The notes under the pieces were generated by a model that had not been told where the DNA came from, ran no database searches, and saw nothing but the letters and a program-made list of their open reading frames with translations. From the NCBI RefSeq assembly GCF_015627125.1, contig NZ_VTDO01000003.1, positions 1-64,000 on the forward strand: a stretch of 64,000 bases of DNA, written 5' to 3'. Positions 39,435 through 49,123 of this stretch are shown here, piece by piece. Source of the stretch: Acinetobacter rathckeae (GTDB lineage: Bacteria; Pseudomonadota; Gammaproteobacteria; Pseudomonadales; Moraxellaceae). Each line of letters starts with the position of its first letter. Position 1 is the first letter of the stretch. The translations under genes were made by a program, and so were the position numbers.

Positions 39435-39543
39435 TTGGTCGGAGCAGTAGGATTCGAACCTACGACCCCCTGGTCCCAAACCAGGTGCACTACCAGGCTG
39501 TGCTATGCTCCGTAAATTGGGGTGAATGATGGGGCTCGAACCC
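39435..39543. repeat. attR: 109-bp direct repeat
   Basis: Identical to 2562-2670. Here the repeat continues into the intact 5' part of tRNA-His, so the target tRNA has been restored by phage-carried sequence. Confidence 0.92.
39436..39512 (-). tRNA. tRNA-Pro (TGG), right att copy
   Basis: A 77-nt cloverleaf with encoded CCA and anticodon TGG, identical to the other two copies. It stays downstream of tRNA-His in the cluster and so keeps the operon promoter. Confidence 0.97.
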
Positions 39544-39593
39544 ACGACAACCGGAATCACAATCCGGGGCTCTACCAACTGAGCTACATCCAC
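39518..39593 (-). tRNA. tRNA-His (GTG)
   Basis: A 76-nt cloverleaf with anticodon GTG (GATTGTGATTC loop region), an extra 5' G before the acceptor stem pairing as usual for tRNA-His, and encoded CCA. Its last 26 bases lie in attR. Confidence 0.97.
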
Positions 39594-39625
39594 CATAACG
39601 GTTGTTCTTACCTACCAGACAACTA

Positions 39626-39702
39626 TGGTGCGCCTGACAGGATTCGAACCTGTGACCATCCGCTTAGAAGGCGGATGCTCTATCCAACTGAGCTACAGGC
39701 GC
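39626..39702 (-). tRNA. tRNA-Arg (TCT)
   Basis: A 77-nt cloverleaf on the - strand with anticodon TCT (CCTTCTAAG) and encoded CCA. It lies between tRNA-Pro and tRNA-His in the cluster. Confidence 0.97.
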
Positions 39703-39743
39703 ATAACTGATACTATTTAAAGTATCTATACTCTGCCGATTTT

Positions 39744-39820
39744 TGGTCGGAGCAGTAGGATTCGAACCTACGACCCCCTGGTCCCAAACCAGGTGCACTA
39801 CCAGGCTGTGCTATGCTCCG
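39744..39820 (-). tRNA. tRNA-Pro (TGG), first gene of the cluster
   Basis: Identical to the two att copies and anticodon TGG. It is the first tRNA after the promoter. The host therefore had two tRNA-Pro genes in this cluster even before the phage added a third. Confidence 0.97.
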
Positions 39821-39865
39821 ATTATTCTCAGCTTTTCGTACTACACATCGTGCGGTACGGTGTGC

Positions 39866-39894
39866 ATTCTATGCTTGGAGTTGCATTAGGTCAA
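39866..39894 (-). promoter_or_regulatory. Strong promoter of the tRNA cluster
   Basis: On the - strand TTGACC (39889-39894) and TAGAAT (39866-39871) are 17 bases apart, followed by a GC-rich discriminator, as expected for a stringently controlled stable-RNA promoter. Confidence 0.85.
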
Positions 39895-40000
39895 GCTATA
39901 TATTTAAAAAAAAGCACTTTATTTAGTTAATAGAACATTTATTCATCATACTTTGCATTTTTTGTTCTATTTTTATTCATTTCAACAACTTAAAATCTAA

Positions 40001-40042
40001 CAACCAAGAAACTTTAGATAAATATATAAAATTTCTTGGTTG
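40001..40042 (-). terminator. Terminator-like hairpin after argJ
   Basis: An 11-bp perfect stem (CAACCAAGAAA/TTTCTTGGTTG) around a 20-nt AT-rich loop, 12 bases past the argJ stop. The long loop and lack of a clean U-run make termination plausible rather than certain. Confidence 0.6.
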
Positions 40043-40053
40043 TTTATGTTCAA

Positions 40054-41274
40054 TTATGATCTATAGTCTGCGTTAATTTTAACGTAGTCATATGATAAAT
40101 CACAGGTATAAACGATGTCCTGAGCATCTCCTCGCCCCAGATCAACATGAATCGTTAACTCTGGTTTTGACATGACACGAACACCTTCTTCTTCAGTATA
40201 TCTATGTGCCCGACCACCATTTTCACAAATTTGTACTTCATCAAGCCAAACTTGCACTTTTTCGACATCAAGTTCGGTAATATTCGCGTACCCTATCGCA
40301 CATAAAATACGCCCCCAATTTGGGTCTGATGCAAAAAGGGCTGTTTTCACTAAGGGTGAATGTGCAATGCTGTACGCCACATCACAACATTCTTGTGTTG
40401 TTTTACCACCTTTTACATCTACGGTAATAAATTTAGTCGCACCTTCTCCATCTCTCACAATCAGGTGTGCTAGACGCTTCATAATTTCAAAGAGTTTTTC
40501 TTTTACTAACACATATCTTGGATCTTGCTCTGTTTGAATTTCTTGCCCACCACCTTGACCTGTTGCCGCAAAAATGCATGAATCATTGGTTGATGTATCG
40601 CCATCTACAGTAATACGGTTAAAAGATTGGTCTGCTGATTCTTTAAGTAGCTGTTGTACTAATGTTTTGCTTATTGGAATATCTGTGACAACAAAACTAA
40701 GCATGGTTGCCATATTTGGTCGAATCATGCCCGCACCTTTGCTGATGCCAGTCATGTTATAAATAATACCATCAAGCTCAATTTGTGTAGATGCACCTTT
40801 AGGGATGGTGTCTGTGGTCATAATGCCGTGAGCTGCATCTAACCATGCATTTTGATTTAGAGTGTCTAATGCAGGCTTAACCGCTTGAGTAATTCGATCA
40901 ATTGGGAGTTGCTCACCAATCACACCCGTTGAAAATGGCAGGACTTGCTCGGTTTTAACACCAGTTTCTTTTGCAACAGCTTCACACATGGCATAGGCAT
41001 TTTTCATACCCTCTGCACCTGTACCTGCATTTGCATTTCCTGTATTGATAATCAAGTAACGACTATTTTCAATATTCAGATGTTTTTTACATACATGAAC
41101 AGGGGCTGCACAAAAAGCATTTTGAGTAAAAATACCTGCAACATGTGTGCCTTCTGAAAACTCAAAGATAACTAGATCGCGTCGATTTGGATAGCGAACA
41201 TACGCTTGTGTAGAGCCTATTTTTAAGCCTTTAACTGCTTGCATTTGTGGTATGTGTATATCGCCAACCGCCAT
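40054..41274 (-). CDS. argJ: Glutamate N-acetyltransferase / amino-acid acetyltransferase ArgJ
   Basis: Recycles the acetyl group from N-acetylornithine to glutamate in arginine synthesis and may also make N-acetylglutamate from acetyl-CoA. The 406-aa protein contains the self-cleavage site [16 protein letters not shown], where the Thr of MATML becomes the N-terminal nucleophile of the beta chain (about residue 190). It also has the NTGNANAGTG and [10 protein letters not shown] motifs. Length is normal. It is transcribed leftward toward the tRNA cluster. Confidence 0.96.
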   Translation of the reverse strand: MAVGDIHIPQMQAVKGLKIGSTQAYVRYPNRRDLVIFEFSEGTHVAGIFTQNAFCAAPVHVCKKHLNIENSRYLIINTGNANAGTGAEGMKNAYAMCEAVAKETGVKTEQVLPFSTGVIGEQLPIDRITQAVKPALDTLNQNAWLDAAHGIMTTDTIPKGASTQIELDGIIYNMTGISKGAGMIRPNMATMLSFVVTDIPISKTLVQQLLKESADQSFNRITVDGDTSTNDSCIFAATGQGGGQEIQTEQDPRYVLVKEKLFEIMKRLAHLIVRDGEGATKFITVDVKGGKTTQECCDVAYSIAHSPLVKTALFASDPNWGRILCAIGYANITELDVEKVQVWLDEVQICENGGRAHRYTEEEGVRVMSKPELTIHVDLGRGDAQDIVYTCDLSYDYVKINADYRS

Positions 41275-41343
41275 GATGTTTCCTAATATATGACAAATAA
41301 AGAGAGTTTAATATTGGGTAAATACTTACCCAACCTATTAATT

Positions 41344-41700
41344 TTATGGATTTAACTGTGCAGACATATCAATAAGTGCTTTTTCTGCACTGAGTTGACT
41401 TGTCTGTGATACCGCAGGATTTTGGGCAATGATTTTTTTGGCCGTGACATTATTTGCTGCTGCAATAGCATCTGTTTGTAGAATCACGCTACGTCCTTCG
41501 GTGTTATCTAGTGTGTAACTAATCCCTGTACGTGGACTAATAATTGTGAGTGTATTGCCTTTTGAGCTGACTTCGGCCAATTGAGGCCCCATAGCCGCTT
41601 TTACATTACCTACTGTTGTTGTGAATGGTTCTGTAGGTGCAGCAATCGCCACTGTAGATGCCATGATTAAAGAAGCCATAAGGCCATGTTTTATTTTCAT
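41344..41700 (-). CDS. Small exported protein, unknown
   Basis: A 118-aa protein with a signal peptide (MKIKHGLMASLIMASTVAIAAP, cleavage near residue 21 of this start). The mature part holds a small beta-rich segment (GNTLTIISPRTGISYTLDN) and a helical tail. No cysteine or known motif. Met3 of the long frame (41700) is the likely start. It lies between secA and argJ on the same strand, probably as a single gene. Function unknown. Confidence 0.7.
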   Translation of the reverse strand: MKIKHGLMASLIMASTVAIAAPTEPFTTTVGNVKAAMGPQLAEVSSKGNTLTIISPRTGISYTLDNTEGRSVILQTDAIAAANNVTAKKIIAQNPAVSQTSQLSAEKALIDMSAQLNP

Positions 41701-41785
41701 CGTCATATTATCTCTGTTGTATTACTGATTACTATAGCAAAATTTCTATTCAATTTTAGTACCTGTAATGACCTAATAAATACAA

Positions 41786-41811
41786 AAAAGCAGAACTCTT
41801 GTTCTGCTTTT
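41786..41811 (-). terminator. Terminator after secA
   Basis: AAAAGCAGAAC-4-nt loop-GTTCTGCTTTT, followed on the - strand by extra U, 14 bases past the secA stop. Confidence 0.9.
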
Positions 41812-41824
41812 GTAAAAGGCTATT

Positions 41825-44524
41825 TTAGATTTTGCCGTGGCATTGTTTGTACTTCAAACCCGAACCACATGGGCATGGTGCATTACGACTGGTAGGCACA
41901 ACAGTTTCTTCAGGCTCTACCTCTGATACTGCATTATCTTGAGTAACTGTACCTGTGAGTCCATCAACACTGTCATGCTCAAAAACCAATTCACTGTTTT
42001 GCTGTTGTGCTTCAAGTGCTGCCATTTCTTCTGGTGAAGGAACTCGGACTGTAGACAAGTCATTAATAATGTCACTTTTGATCACACCAAGCATATTTAC
42101 AAATAGATTAAATGCTTCTTTTTTATACTCTTGTTCTGGGTTCTTTTGAGCATAACCTCTTAAATGAATACCTTGACGCAAGTAATCCATTGCAGCGAGG
42201 TGCTCTTTCCAGTGGCGATCTAAAGCGTTTAATGTGTAGTTACGCTCAAGTACAGTAGCCATCTCTGTACCCATGTTCTGGCGACGATCTCGGTAGCGTG
42301 TCAAGACTTCATCACTAATACGTCTTACTAGACCTTCTTCATCCAATCTACGGTCATCATCTAACCATTGTTGAATTGGTAAGTCGATGTGTAAGTCTGT
42401 ACGTAATGCTGTTTCCAAGCCTTCAATATCCCACTGATCATGAATAGATTCTGGTGGTATAAAGGTAGCAATAAAACCTGTCATCACTTCTTGATGCATT
42501 TCTTCTAGATAGTTCTGTAGTGACTCTTCAACCAAAATTTCATCACGTTGCGAGTAGATGATTTTACGCTGTTCGTTATTCACATCATCATACTTCAGTA
42601 GGTTTTTACGTATATCAAAGTTACGTGCTTCTACTTTACGTTGTGCATTTTCAATCGAGCGACTCACCATTTTATGTTCAATAGCTTCATCTTCTTTGAG
42701 GCCCATTGCTCGCATCATGGCAATAACACGGTCACCTGCAAAGATACGCATAAGGTCATCTTCTAGTGACAAGTAAAAGCGTGATAAGCCCGGGTCACCT
42801 TGACGACCTGCACGGCCACGTAATTGGTTATCGATACGACGAGATTCATGACGCTCTGAACCAATAATATGTAGACCACCCGCATCTAAAACTGCTTCAT
42901 GGTCAAGTTGCCATTGCTCTTTGAGTCGCGCTTCGTCTTCAGCTGTTGGATTTTCAATTTTAGCGAGTTTTACTTTCCAGTTACCACCCAGCAAAATATC
43001 TGTACCACGACCAGCCATGTTTGTAGCAATGGTTACTGCACCTAAGCTACCTGCTTGGGCAATAATATCAGCTTCTCTTTCATGTTGTTTGGCATTCAAC
43101 ACCTCATGTTTAATGCCGGCTTGTGTCATTTTATGCGATAAAATTTCACTAGATTCAATCGTTGCTGTACCCACCAAAATTGGCGCTTTGGTTTCTTGAA
43201 TACGTTTAATTTCTGCAACAATCGCATCGTATTTACCATTGCGGTTTAGGTAAATTAAATCGTTTAAGTCTTTACGAATCATTGGGCGATGCGTTGGAAT
43301 AAGTACAACATCTAAGCCATAAATTTCTTTCATTTCAGAGGCTTCAGTGTCTGCTGTACCTGTCATGCCTGAAAGTTTTTTATAAAGACGGAAGTAGTTT
43401 TGGAATGTTGTGGTTGCCAATGTTTGGTTTTCTGGCTGAATTTCTAATTTTTCTTTAGCCTCAACCGCCTGATGCAAACCTTCTGACCAACGACGGCCCG
43501 GCATGGTTCGGCCTGTATGCTCATCTACGATGACAATTTCACCATCATGAATAATGTATTGTACGTCTTTTTGGAATAAGAAATGGGCACGAATAGCAGC
43601 AGATACATGGTGTACAAGGTTTAAATTGGTTGCTGAATATAAAGTATCACCTTCATCGAGCAAGCCCATGGCAATCAGTTCTTTTTCAACTGTTTCATAA
43701 CCTATTTCAGTCATTTCTACTGAGCGTTGTTTCTCATCAATCCAGAAGTGACCACCATCTGCCACTTTTTCTTCTTTTTGTGGGTGGAGTTTTGGTGGAA
43801 TCGCATTGATTGCTGCATACAATTGTGATGAGTCTTCACTCTGCCCAGAAATAATGAGTGGGGTACGTGCTTCATCAATTAAGATGGAATCGACTTCATC
43901 AATAATGGCATAGCTTAGGCCACGTTGTTTTTTCTCTGCAAATGAGAACACCATGTTGTCACGTAGGTAATCAAAACCAAACTCATTGTTCGTACCATAA
44001 GTGATGTCAGCAGCGTAGGCATGTGCTTTTTCATCTGGGGCTTGCATAGAGTAAATTGTGCCAACGGTTAGGCCTAGAAACTCAAACAATGGGCGGTTCA
44101 GCTCTGCATCACGCTGTGCAAGGTAATCATTGACAGTGATGACATGTACACCTTCGCCACTTAACGCATTTAAGTAACACGCCAAGGTACCCATCAGTGT
44201 TTTACCCTCACCTGTACGCATTTCAGCAATTTTGCCTTCATGCAGGGTAATACCACCGATCAGTTGCACGTCATAGTGACGCATCCCCATAATACGTTTG
44301 GCAGCCTCTCGGCAAACGGCAAACGCTTCTGGTAAAAAACTGTCTAACGTTTTACCATTTTGGTAACGCTGTTTAAAGTCTTGTGTTTTTGCCGATAGTT
44401 CTGCATCACTGAGCGCAGAGATCGTCGGTTCGAGCGCATTAATTTTATCTACAATTTTACGCATACGTTTGAGCTCTCGCTCATTTTTAGTACCGAAGAT
44501 ACCTCCGATCAGACTTTCCAACAT
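41825..44524 (-). CDS. secA: Preprotein translocase ATPase SecA
   Basis: Motor that drives unfolded proteins through SecYEG. The 899-aa protein has Walker [13 protein letters not shown] (about residue 105), the DEVDS Walker B (about 210), the [13 protein letters not shown] motif and the [10 protein letters not shown] motif. The C-terminal SEC-C zinc finger is complete ([14 protein letters not shown]), which binds SecB. A GAGAG ribosome site precedes the start. Confidence 0.98.
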   Translation of the reverse strand: MLESLIGGIFGTKNERELKRMRKIVDKINALEPTISALSDAELSAKTQDFKQRYQNGKTLDSFLPEAFAVCREAAKRIMGMRHYDVQLIGGITLHEGKIAEMRTGEGKTLMGTLACYLNALSGEGVHVITVNDYLAQRDAELNRPLFEFLGLTVGTIYSMQAPDEKAHAYAADITYGTNNEFGFDYLRDNMVFSFAEKKQRGLSYAIIDEVDSILIDEARTPLIISGQSEDSSQLYAAINAIPPKLHPQKEEKVADGGHFWIDEKQRSVEMTEIGYETVEKELIAMGLLDEGDTLYSATNLNLVHHVSAAIRAHFLFQKDVQYIIHDGEIVIVDEHTGRTMPGRRWSEGLHQAVEAKEKLEIQPENQTLATTTFQNYFRLYKKLSGMTGTADTEASEMKEIYGLDVVLIPTHRPMIRKDLNDLIYLNRNGKYDAIVAEIKRIQETKAPILVGTATIESSEILSHKMTQAGIKHEVLNAKQHEREADIIAQAGSLGAVTIATNMAGRGTDILLGGNWKVKLAKIENPTAEDEARLKEQWQLDHEAVLDAGGLHIIGSERHESRRIDNQLRGRAGRQGDPGLSRFYLSLEDDLMRIFAGDRVIAMMRAMGLKEDEAIEHKMVSRSIENAQRKVEARNFDIRKNLLKYDDVNNEQRKIIYSQRDEILVEESLQNYLEEMHQEVMTGFIATFIPPESIHDQWDIEGLETALRTDLHIDLPIQQWLDDDRRLDEEGLVRRISDEVLTRYRDRRQNMGTEMATVLERNYTLNALDRHWKEHLAAMDYLRQGIHLRGYAQKNPEQEYKKEAFNLFVNMLGVIKSDIINDLSTVRVPSPEEMAALEAQQQNSELVFEHDSVDGLTGTVTQDNAVSEVEPEETVVPTSRNAPCPCGSGLKYKQCHGKI

Positions 44525-44731
44525 GAATCACTCTCTAATTTTGGCTAGTTCAAAATAAATGTTTGTCGTTAATGTTTATTATGGTGTTAGTTTTTGGAAG
44601 TACAAGTTTTTTGCACAAAAACTCTGACTTTATTGTCAAAATTACGCGAATTTTTGCCTATTTTGATAGATTCATCAGCACCACCATAAGGCCATGTCGT
44701 TTATTTGGTGTGTAACATGCTCACTTTTCTA

Positions 44732-45793
44732 TTAGCGATCTTCCAATGGTACCCACTCATTCACCCAAGCAGATGGCATATTTAAGCTTTCATCTGCTTG
44801 AATTTTTTTACGTAATGTATCGGCACGCTCTTTATTTTTACTCGGCCCAACCATGATACGGATACCTTTTGACGTTGGACTGGTTGTAATTTTATATCCT
44901 TTCGCTTTAAGCTTGGCAATAATGGCATCTGCATTAGCCTGATTGGCAGCCAATGCAACCTGCACCATCCATTTCTTATGATCACCTTCATCTTTCATCA
45001 TTTCACGTGCTTTATCAGCATCGGCTTTTTTCTTTTGATCTAATTCATGCTCTGTTTGGCTATGACTTTGCTCAACTTTATGTTTAACCGTATCTGCATC
45101 TACCTGTGACTTTTCTTTGTCTTTTTGCTTAGCTTCTTGTGCTTGTTGCAATTTGACCTTTTCATCATGATCACGTTTAGCCTGCTCTCGCTCAGCTTTC
45201 TTCTTCAGTTCTTGCTCTGCTTTTTTTACATCTTCAAGTTCTTTACGTTTGCGTTCCTTTTCCGCAGCATCTGCTTGTTTTTTATCTGCTATTTTTTTCT
45301 CTAAATCTGCTTTTTTCTTAGCTTCAAGGGCTTGTTTTTTTTCATCTAATGTTTGTTGATTTGGCTTATCTGTCACTTCTGGCGGCATGTCTACAGCCGC
45401 TTGCTCTTTGGCACGACGGGCATTAATTTGTGCGTACTCTTGGGCAGCTTTTTTCGCAGCGGCCGCTTCTGCCTGTTGTTGTTGCGCTAGATATTTTTGT
45501 GTTTTTGCTTCTTGCTCTGCAATGGCTTTTTCTCTTGCCCGTTTTTGCTCTTCAAGTAAGCGTTTTTCTGTTTCAATATCTACTGTAACAGGTTGCAGTG
45601 ACTGCATTTCTTCAGGCTGAGCAGGCGTATTTACCTTTGGTACAATCACTGTTTGTTGTACTGGTTTTACATTTTCTGGCGTATGATTTTCTTTAATTTC
45701 ATGTGCACCCTTAAAAAGTAATGCTGCAAGTAATGTTCCGCCGCCAAGCAGAACAACGCCACCCATCCAACGTTGTTTATTATTCATGGACAT
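44732..45793 (-). CDS. SPOR-domain membrane protein (DedD-like)
   Basis: A 353-aa protein with one N-terminal membrane helix (about residues 10-28), a long charged Lys/Glu/Gln/Ala region (about 80-270, probably one extended helix) and a C-terminal SPOR domain (WMVQVALAANQANADAIIAKL to WVPLE). SPOR domains bind denuded glycan strands at the division site. It follows folC with an overlap of 14 bases, as dedD follows folC in other gammaproteobacteria. The middle resembles TolA-like linkers in composition. Confidence 0.85.
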   Translation of the reverse strand: MSMNNKQRWMGGVVLLGGGTLLAALLFKGAHEIKENHTPENVKPVQQTVIVPKVNTPAQPEEMQSLQPVTVDIETEKRLLEEQKRAREKAIAEQEAKTQKYLAQQQQAEAAAAKKAAQEYAQINARRAKEQAAVDMPPEVTDKPNQQTLDEKKQALEAKKKADLEKKIADKKQADAAEKERKRKELEDVKKAEQELKKKAEREQAKRDHDEKVKLQQAQEAKQKDKEKSQVDADTVKHKVEQSHSQTEHELDQKKKADADKAREMMKDEGDHKKWMVQVALAANQANADAIIAKLKAKGYKITTSPTSKGIRIMVGPSKNKERADTLRKKIQADESLNMPSAWVNEWVPLEDR

Positions 45794-47063
45794 GTGCTAT
45801 AGACTCCCAAACCGTTTCTAAAGTGTGAAACGAACCACACACAAGTATAATCTGATGTGATTGTAAAGTCTGTAATGCTTTTTGAAAGGCGTGTTGAATA
45901 TTTTCAGAAACATAGACCGTTTGGTCCTCTAAAGCAACTTGAATTTTCTGAATCGGTGCCGCCCGTGGTGTGTTAAGTGCGGCAATATGCCATGATGAAA
46001 TACGAGGCTTTAATTGAGTTATCACTGCATCAATGTCTTTATCTGTAAGCATGGAAAAGACACTGACCACTTCTGTGTATTGAGTGTTTTGCTTTAAGAA
46101 TGTATTGAGTTGCTGTAACAAAAAAGCTACACCGTGCGGGTTATGCCCTGCATCGAGAATCACAGTCTTGCCCTCAACCGCTACAATTTCAAAACGCCCT
46201 GCAATATTTGCTTCCAGTACACCTGCAGCAATCGCTTCATCACTGACATTTAAGCCACTCACAGCAACGGTAGCCACAGCAGTTGCCGCATTGTGTACAG
46301 CCAGCTTCCCTTTGGGTAATGCTAAAGTGGTCGCAGGCGTTGAAAATGTCCATGTGGTGCTATTTTCTTGGTAAAAAAAGTCACGGTTATAACAATATAA
46401 CGGTGCTTGGCATACACTGGCTTTCTCTTGTATTGCCTGTGGCAAGGCTTGTTGCCCTGCAAATATGGTTGGAATATTTGGACGAATAATGCCTGCTTTT
46501 TCTTTGGCAATTTTCTCAATCGTGTCACCTAACCAGTCTATATGGTCAAGTCCGATATTAGTAATGACAGCAACATCTGGATCTATAATATTAACGACAT
46601 CTAAACGACCCCCTAGACCGATTTCCAGGACTAAAACATCACATTGGCGTTGGCTAAATACTAAAAATGCCGCCAATGTTGTCGCTTCAAAAAATGATAA
46701 GCTTAATCCACAATCTCTACGTGCTTGGTCTACAGCAACAAAAGCCTCTACTAACTCTGCATCTGTTGCCTCAACACCAGATATTTTCACACGCTCATTA
46801 AAACGGTAAATATGTGGTGATTGGTAAAGCCCCACACGATACCCTGCATGCTTTAGAATTTGTGCAATGATAGTAGTGGTTGAACCTTTACCATTGGTTC
46901 CTGCCACAGTAATAACTTTGGCTTGAGGCTTGGTAATGGCAAGTTTTTCTGCTACAGGTAAAACCCGCTCTAAACCAAGGTCTATACCTGTAACATGAAC
47001 ACGGCCCCAATAGTTGAGCCATGTCATCAGATCATCTGTACTTAAAGGTGAGGCTATGTTCAA
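45780..47063 (-). CDS. folC: Folylpolyglutamate/dihydrofolate synthase FolC
   Basis: Adds glutamate to dihydropteroate and folates. The 427-aa protein has the P-loop GTNGKGSTTT (about residue 56), YQSPHIYRFNERVKI and GLGGRLDVVN motifs, and HNPHG in the C-terminal half. The start is a TTG overlapping the accD stop (TTGA); an ATG at 47027 is a second choice, but the family usually includes the N-terminal segment. Confidence 0.95.
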   Translation of the reverse strand: MNIASPLSTDDLMTWLNYWGRVHVTGIDLGLERVLPVAEKLAITKPQAKVITVAGTNGKGSTTTIIAQILKHAGYRVGLYQSPHIYRFNERVKISGVEATDAELVEAFVAVDQARRDCGLSLSFFEATTLAAFLVFSQRQCDVLVLEIGLGGRLDVVNIIDPDVAVITNIGLDHIDWLGDTIEKIAKEKAGIIRPNIPTIFAGQQALPQAIQEKASVCQAPLYCYNRDFFYQENSTTWTFSTPATTLALPKGKLAVHNAATAVATVAVSGLNVSDEAIAAGVLEANIAGRFEIVAVEGKTVILDAGHNPHGVAFLLQQLNTFLKQNTQYTEVVSVFSMLTDKDIDAVITQLKPRISSWHIAALNTPRAAPIQKIQVALEDQTVYVSENIQHAFQKALQTLQSHQIILVCGSFHTLETVWESIAHVHE

Positions 47064-47956
47064 TTTACGTTCATCAATTTACCAACAATACGATATACAG
47101 TATCACGTAATGAGTGACGATGAACAATTTGATCGACCACACCATGATCAAGCAAATACTCTGCACGTTGGAACGGTTCTTCTAACTTTTCACGTACTGT
47201 TTGTTCAATCACACGTTTGCCCGCAAAACCAATCATGGCTTTAGGTTCAGCAAGATGTACATCACCCAGCATTGCAAGTGATGCCGTCACACCACCATAC
47301 ACAGGGTGAGTGAGTACAACAATGTAAGGTAAGCCAGCTTCTTTTACTTTTTCAATGGCAGCAGATGTTCTTGCCATTTGCATGAGTGACAGCATGCCTT
47401 CTTGCATACGTGCACCACCAGAAGCTGCAAAACAGATCAAAGGTTGTTTCTTTTCAATCGCACTTTCAGCAGCTTGCACAAAGCGGTCACCAACAACTGT
47501 ACCCATTGAGCCACCCATAAAGTCAAACTCAAAAGCACATGCGGTCATGGCAATATTTTTAATGTGGCCTTGTAACACCACTAAAGCTTCTGACTCACCT
47601 GTTTTCTTTTGTGCATCTAGCATACGCTCTGTATATGGCTTGCTGTCTACAAATTTTAGCGGGTCTTTTGCAACATAGTTTTGGCCAAGCTCTGCATCGA
47701 CTTGATCAAAGAACCAGTTTAATCGCTCACGTGCTTTCATGCGTAAATGCTCGTCACATTGTGGGCAAACATAAGCATTAAAGGCCATCGCTGTACGTGT
47801 GGTTAATGCATGGCACTCAGGACATTCAACCGTTGGTTCTGTAAACGATGACTTAAAGGTTTCTTGCTCAGTCAGTACATAAACCCCTGGTACAGATCGT
47901 TCTGTCCACGGCGTATTTGGGGTTAGTACCTTTGCAGGTTTTACTTCTTGACTCAT
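47060..47956 (-). CDS. accD: Acetyl-CoA carboxylase carboxyltransferase beta subunit AccD
   Basis: Part of the enzyme that makes malonyl-CoA for fatty-acid synthesis. The 298-aa protein has the four-Cys zinc ribbon (CPECHAL ... CPQCDEH) and the carboxyltransferase core with FAASGGARMQEG and HPVYGGVTASLA. It sits in the trpA-accD-folC-SPOR operon. Confidence 0.97.
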   Translation of the reverse strand: MSQEVKPAKVLTPNTPWTERSVPGVYVLTEQETFKSSFTEPTVECPECHALTTRTAMAFNAYVCPQCDEHLRMKARERLNWFFDQVDAELGQNYVAKDPLKFVDSKPYTERMLDAQKKTGESEALVVLQGHIKNIAMTACAFEFDFMGGSMGTVVGDRFVQAAESAIEKKQPLICFAASGGARMQEGMLSLMQMARTSAAIEKVKEAGLPYIVVLTHPVYGGVTASLAMLGDVHLAEPKAMIGFAGKRVIEQTVREKLEEPFQRAEYLLDHGVVDQIVHRHSLRDTVYRIVGKLMNVN

Positions 47957-47958
47957 AC

Positions 47959-48759
47959 TTACTGTTCATCGAGCGCAGCTCGAAGCTCCTTAACTTTATT
48001 AATCGTTTGCAAAGTGGCTTGTTCAATAGATAGTGTTGCAAAAGGCTTCACCAATACACTGCCCACAATCACGGCATCTGCCACAGCACCCATGGCTTTT
48101 GCAGATGCTGCATCATGAATACCAAAACCCACACCTACAGGAATATCTGTTTGCTGTTGTATATAGGCAATACGCTGTGCTGCCGCATCTACATCAAGCG
48201 TTGCCGCACCTGTTACACCTTTAAGTGATACGTAGTAAATAAAACCACTGGCTTGTTTAACAACATGAGCAACTCGCTCATCTTTCGATGTTGGTGCAAG
48301 TAAAAAGATTTGGTCTAGACCGTGCTGTTTTAAAATTTGATTAAATTCGTAGGCTTCTTCAGGTGGTAGATCCACCAATAAAATACCATCTACACCGCTT
48401 TGCTGTGCTTGGCTTACAAACTTTTCGTAGCCAATCACTTCAATCGGGTTTAAATAGCCCATGAGTACTACAGGCGTCTCTGAATCGTTTTCACGAAATT
48501 GTTTCACCATGTCCAAGACATGAAGTGTACTTGTACCACCTGCAAGTGCGCGCTCTGCAGCCAAAGCAATGACTGGACCATCTGCCATAGGGTCTGAAAA
48601 TGGCAACCCTAGCTCAAGTACATCTACACCAGCATCAACCATTTGATGTAGCAAGCCAACAGTCACTTCAGGCTGTGGATCACCAGCCATGACATAAGAG
48701 ACTAGTGCTTTGCGTTGCTGAGATTTAAGCTGGTCAAAACGTTGAGCGAGACGACTCAT
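47959..48759 (-). CDS. trpA: Tryptophan synthase alpha subunit TrpA
   Basis: Cleaves indole-3-glycerol phosphate to indole, which passes to TrpB. The 266-aa TIM barrel has LELGLPFSDPMADGPVI with the catalytic Glu and Asp region, and GYLNPIE and GFGIHDA segments. It is separated from trpB by about 360 bases and leads a new operon with accD. Confidence 0.97.
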   Translation of the reverse strand: MSRLAQRFDQLKSQQRKALVSYVMAGDPQPEVTVGLLHQMVDAGVDVLELGLPFSDPMADGPVIALAAERALAGGTSTLHVLDMVKQFRENDSETPVVLMGYLNPIEVIGYEKFVSQAQQSGVDGILLVDLPPEEAYEFNQILKQHGLDQIFLLAPTSKDERVAHVVKQASGFIYYVSLKGVTGAATLDVDAAAQRIAYIQQQTDIPVGVGFGIHDAASAKAMGAVADAVIVGSVLVKPFATLSIEQATLQTINKVKELRAALDEQ

Positions 48760-49081
48760 AATGGTGATTTCCCTTGCATAGTTTTAAATAGAATGAGTTA
48801 CTTGATGTTGTTTGAAGCACAACCCATTGTAACGCTATTTTTTATGCCTTGCACAGTCAGCCAAATCACTTCATTGAATGAAGTAAAAACTTGTGAAAAC
48901 TCAAGCCTACATTAATCAATATTTCATTTTTTTTCTCAATGATCAAAGATATCTTTTTTTTCATTTTTGTTTTTTAGCATTCATCTCATTTTGTACAAAA
49001 ACATGGTAAAAAGAAAATAAATAACAATATGTTAGATCATAAAAGTAAAAATGACTCGTCTTTGCATAATCGACCCAAAAT
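48760..49081. promoter_or_regulatory. Intergenic region trpB-trpA with probable trpA operon promoter
   Basis: No gene is seen. On the - strand TACAAT at 48826-48831 is a possible -10 with a poor -35, and a perfect palindrome ACTTCATT-g-AATGAAGT lies just upstream at 48868-48884, a possible operator. The remainder is AT-rich. Confidence 0.4.
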
Positions 49082-49109
49082 AAAAAAGGCACTCGTAAGT
49101 ACCTTTTTT
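49082..49109 (-). terminator. Terminator after trpB
   Basis: AAAAAAGG-c-ACT-4-nt loop-AGT-a-CCTTTTTT, 15 bases past the trpB stop. Confidence 0.85.
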
Positions 49110-49123
49110 ATTTTCAACATGTT

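Larger units (their letters stand above)
2562..39543. mobile_element. P2-like (myovirus-type) prophage, complete-looking
   Basis: The element is bounded by 109-bp perfect direct repeats (2562-2670 and 39435-39543); one repeat plus the interior is 36,873 bp. It holds a tyrosine integrase next to the left end, a repressor switch, a primase-helicase, and the full set of P2-type capsid, tail, baseplate and lysis genes in P2 order (Q P O N M L X, lysis, R S, V W J I H G, FI FII E T U D). No structural gene looks truncated, so it could be inducible. It differs from P2 in replication genes (no gpA or gpB) and in its accessory segment at 9985-15149. A P2-like virion is inferred from sheath, tube and baseplate genes. 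One doubt about mobility is the integrase, which has Ser where the first catalytic Arg normally is. Confidence 0.93.

Noticed and set aside
39369..39710. Open frames across the tRNA genes on both strands
   Set aside because: tRNA and terminator sequences read as protein; no coding evidence.
44782..45620. Open frames overlapping the SPOR-domain gene on either strand
   Set aside because: They arise from the Lys/Ala/Gln-rich repetitive coding sequence of the real gene.
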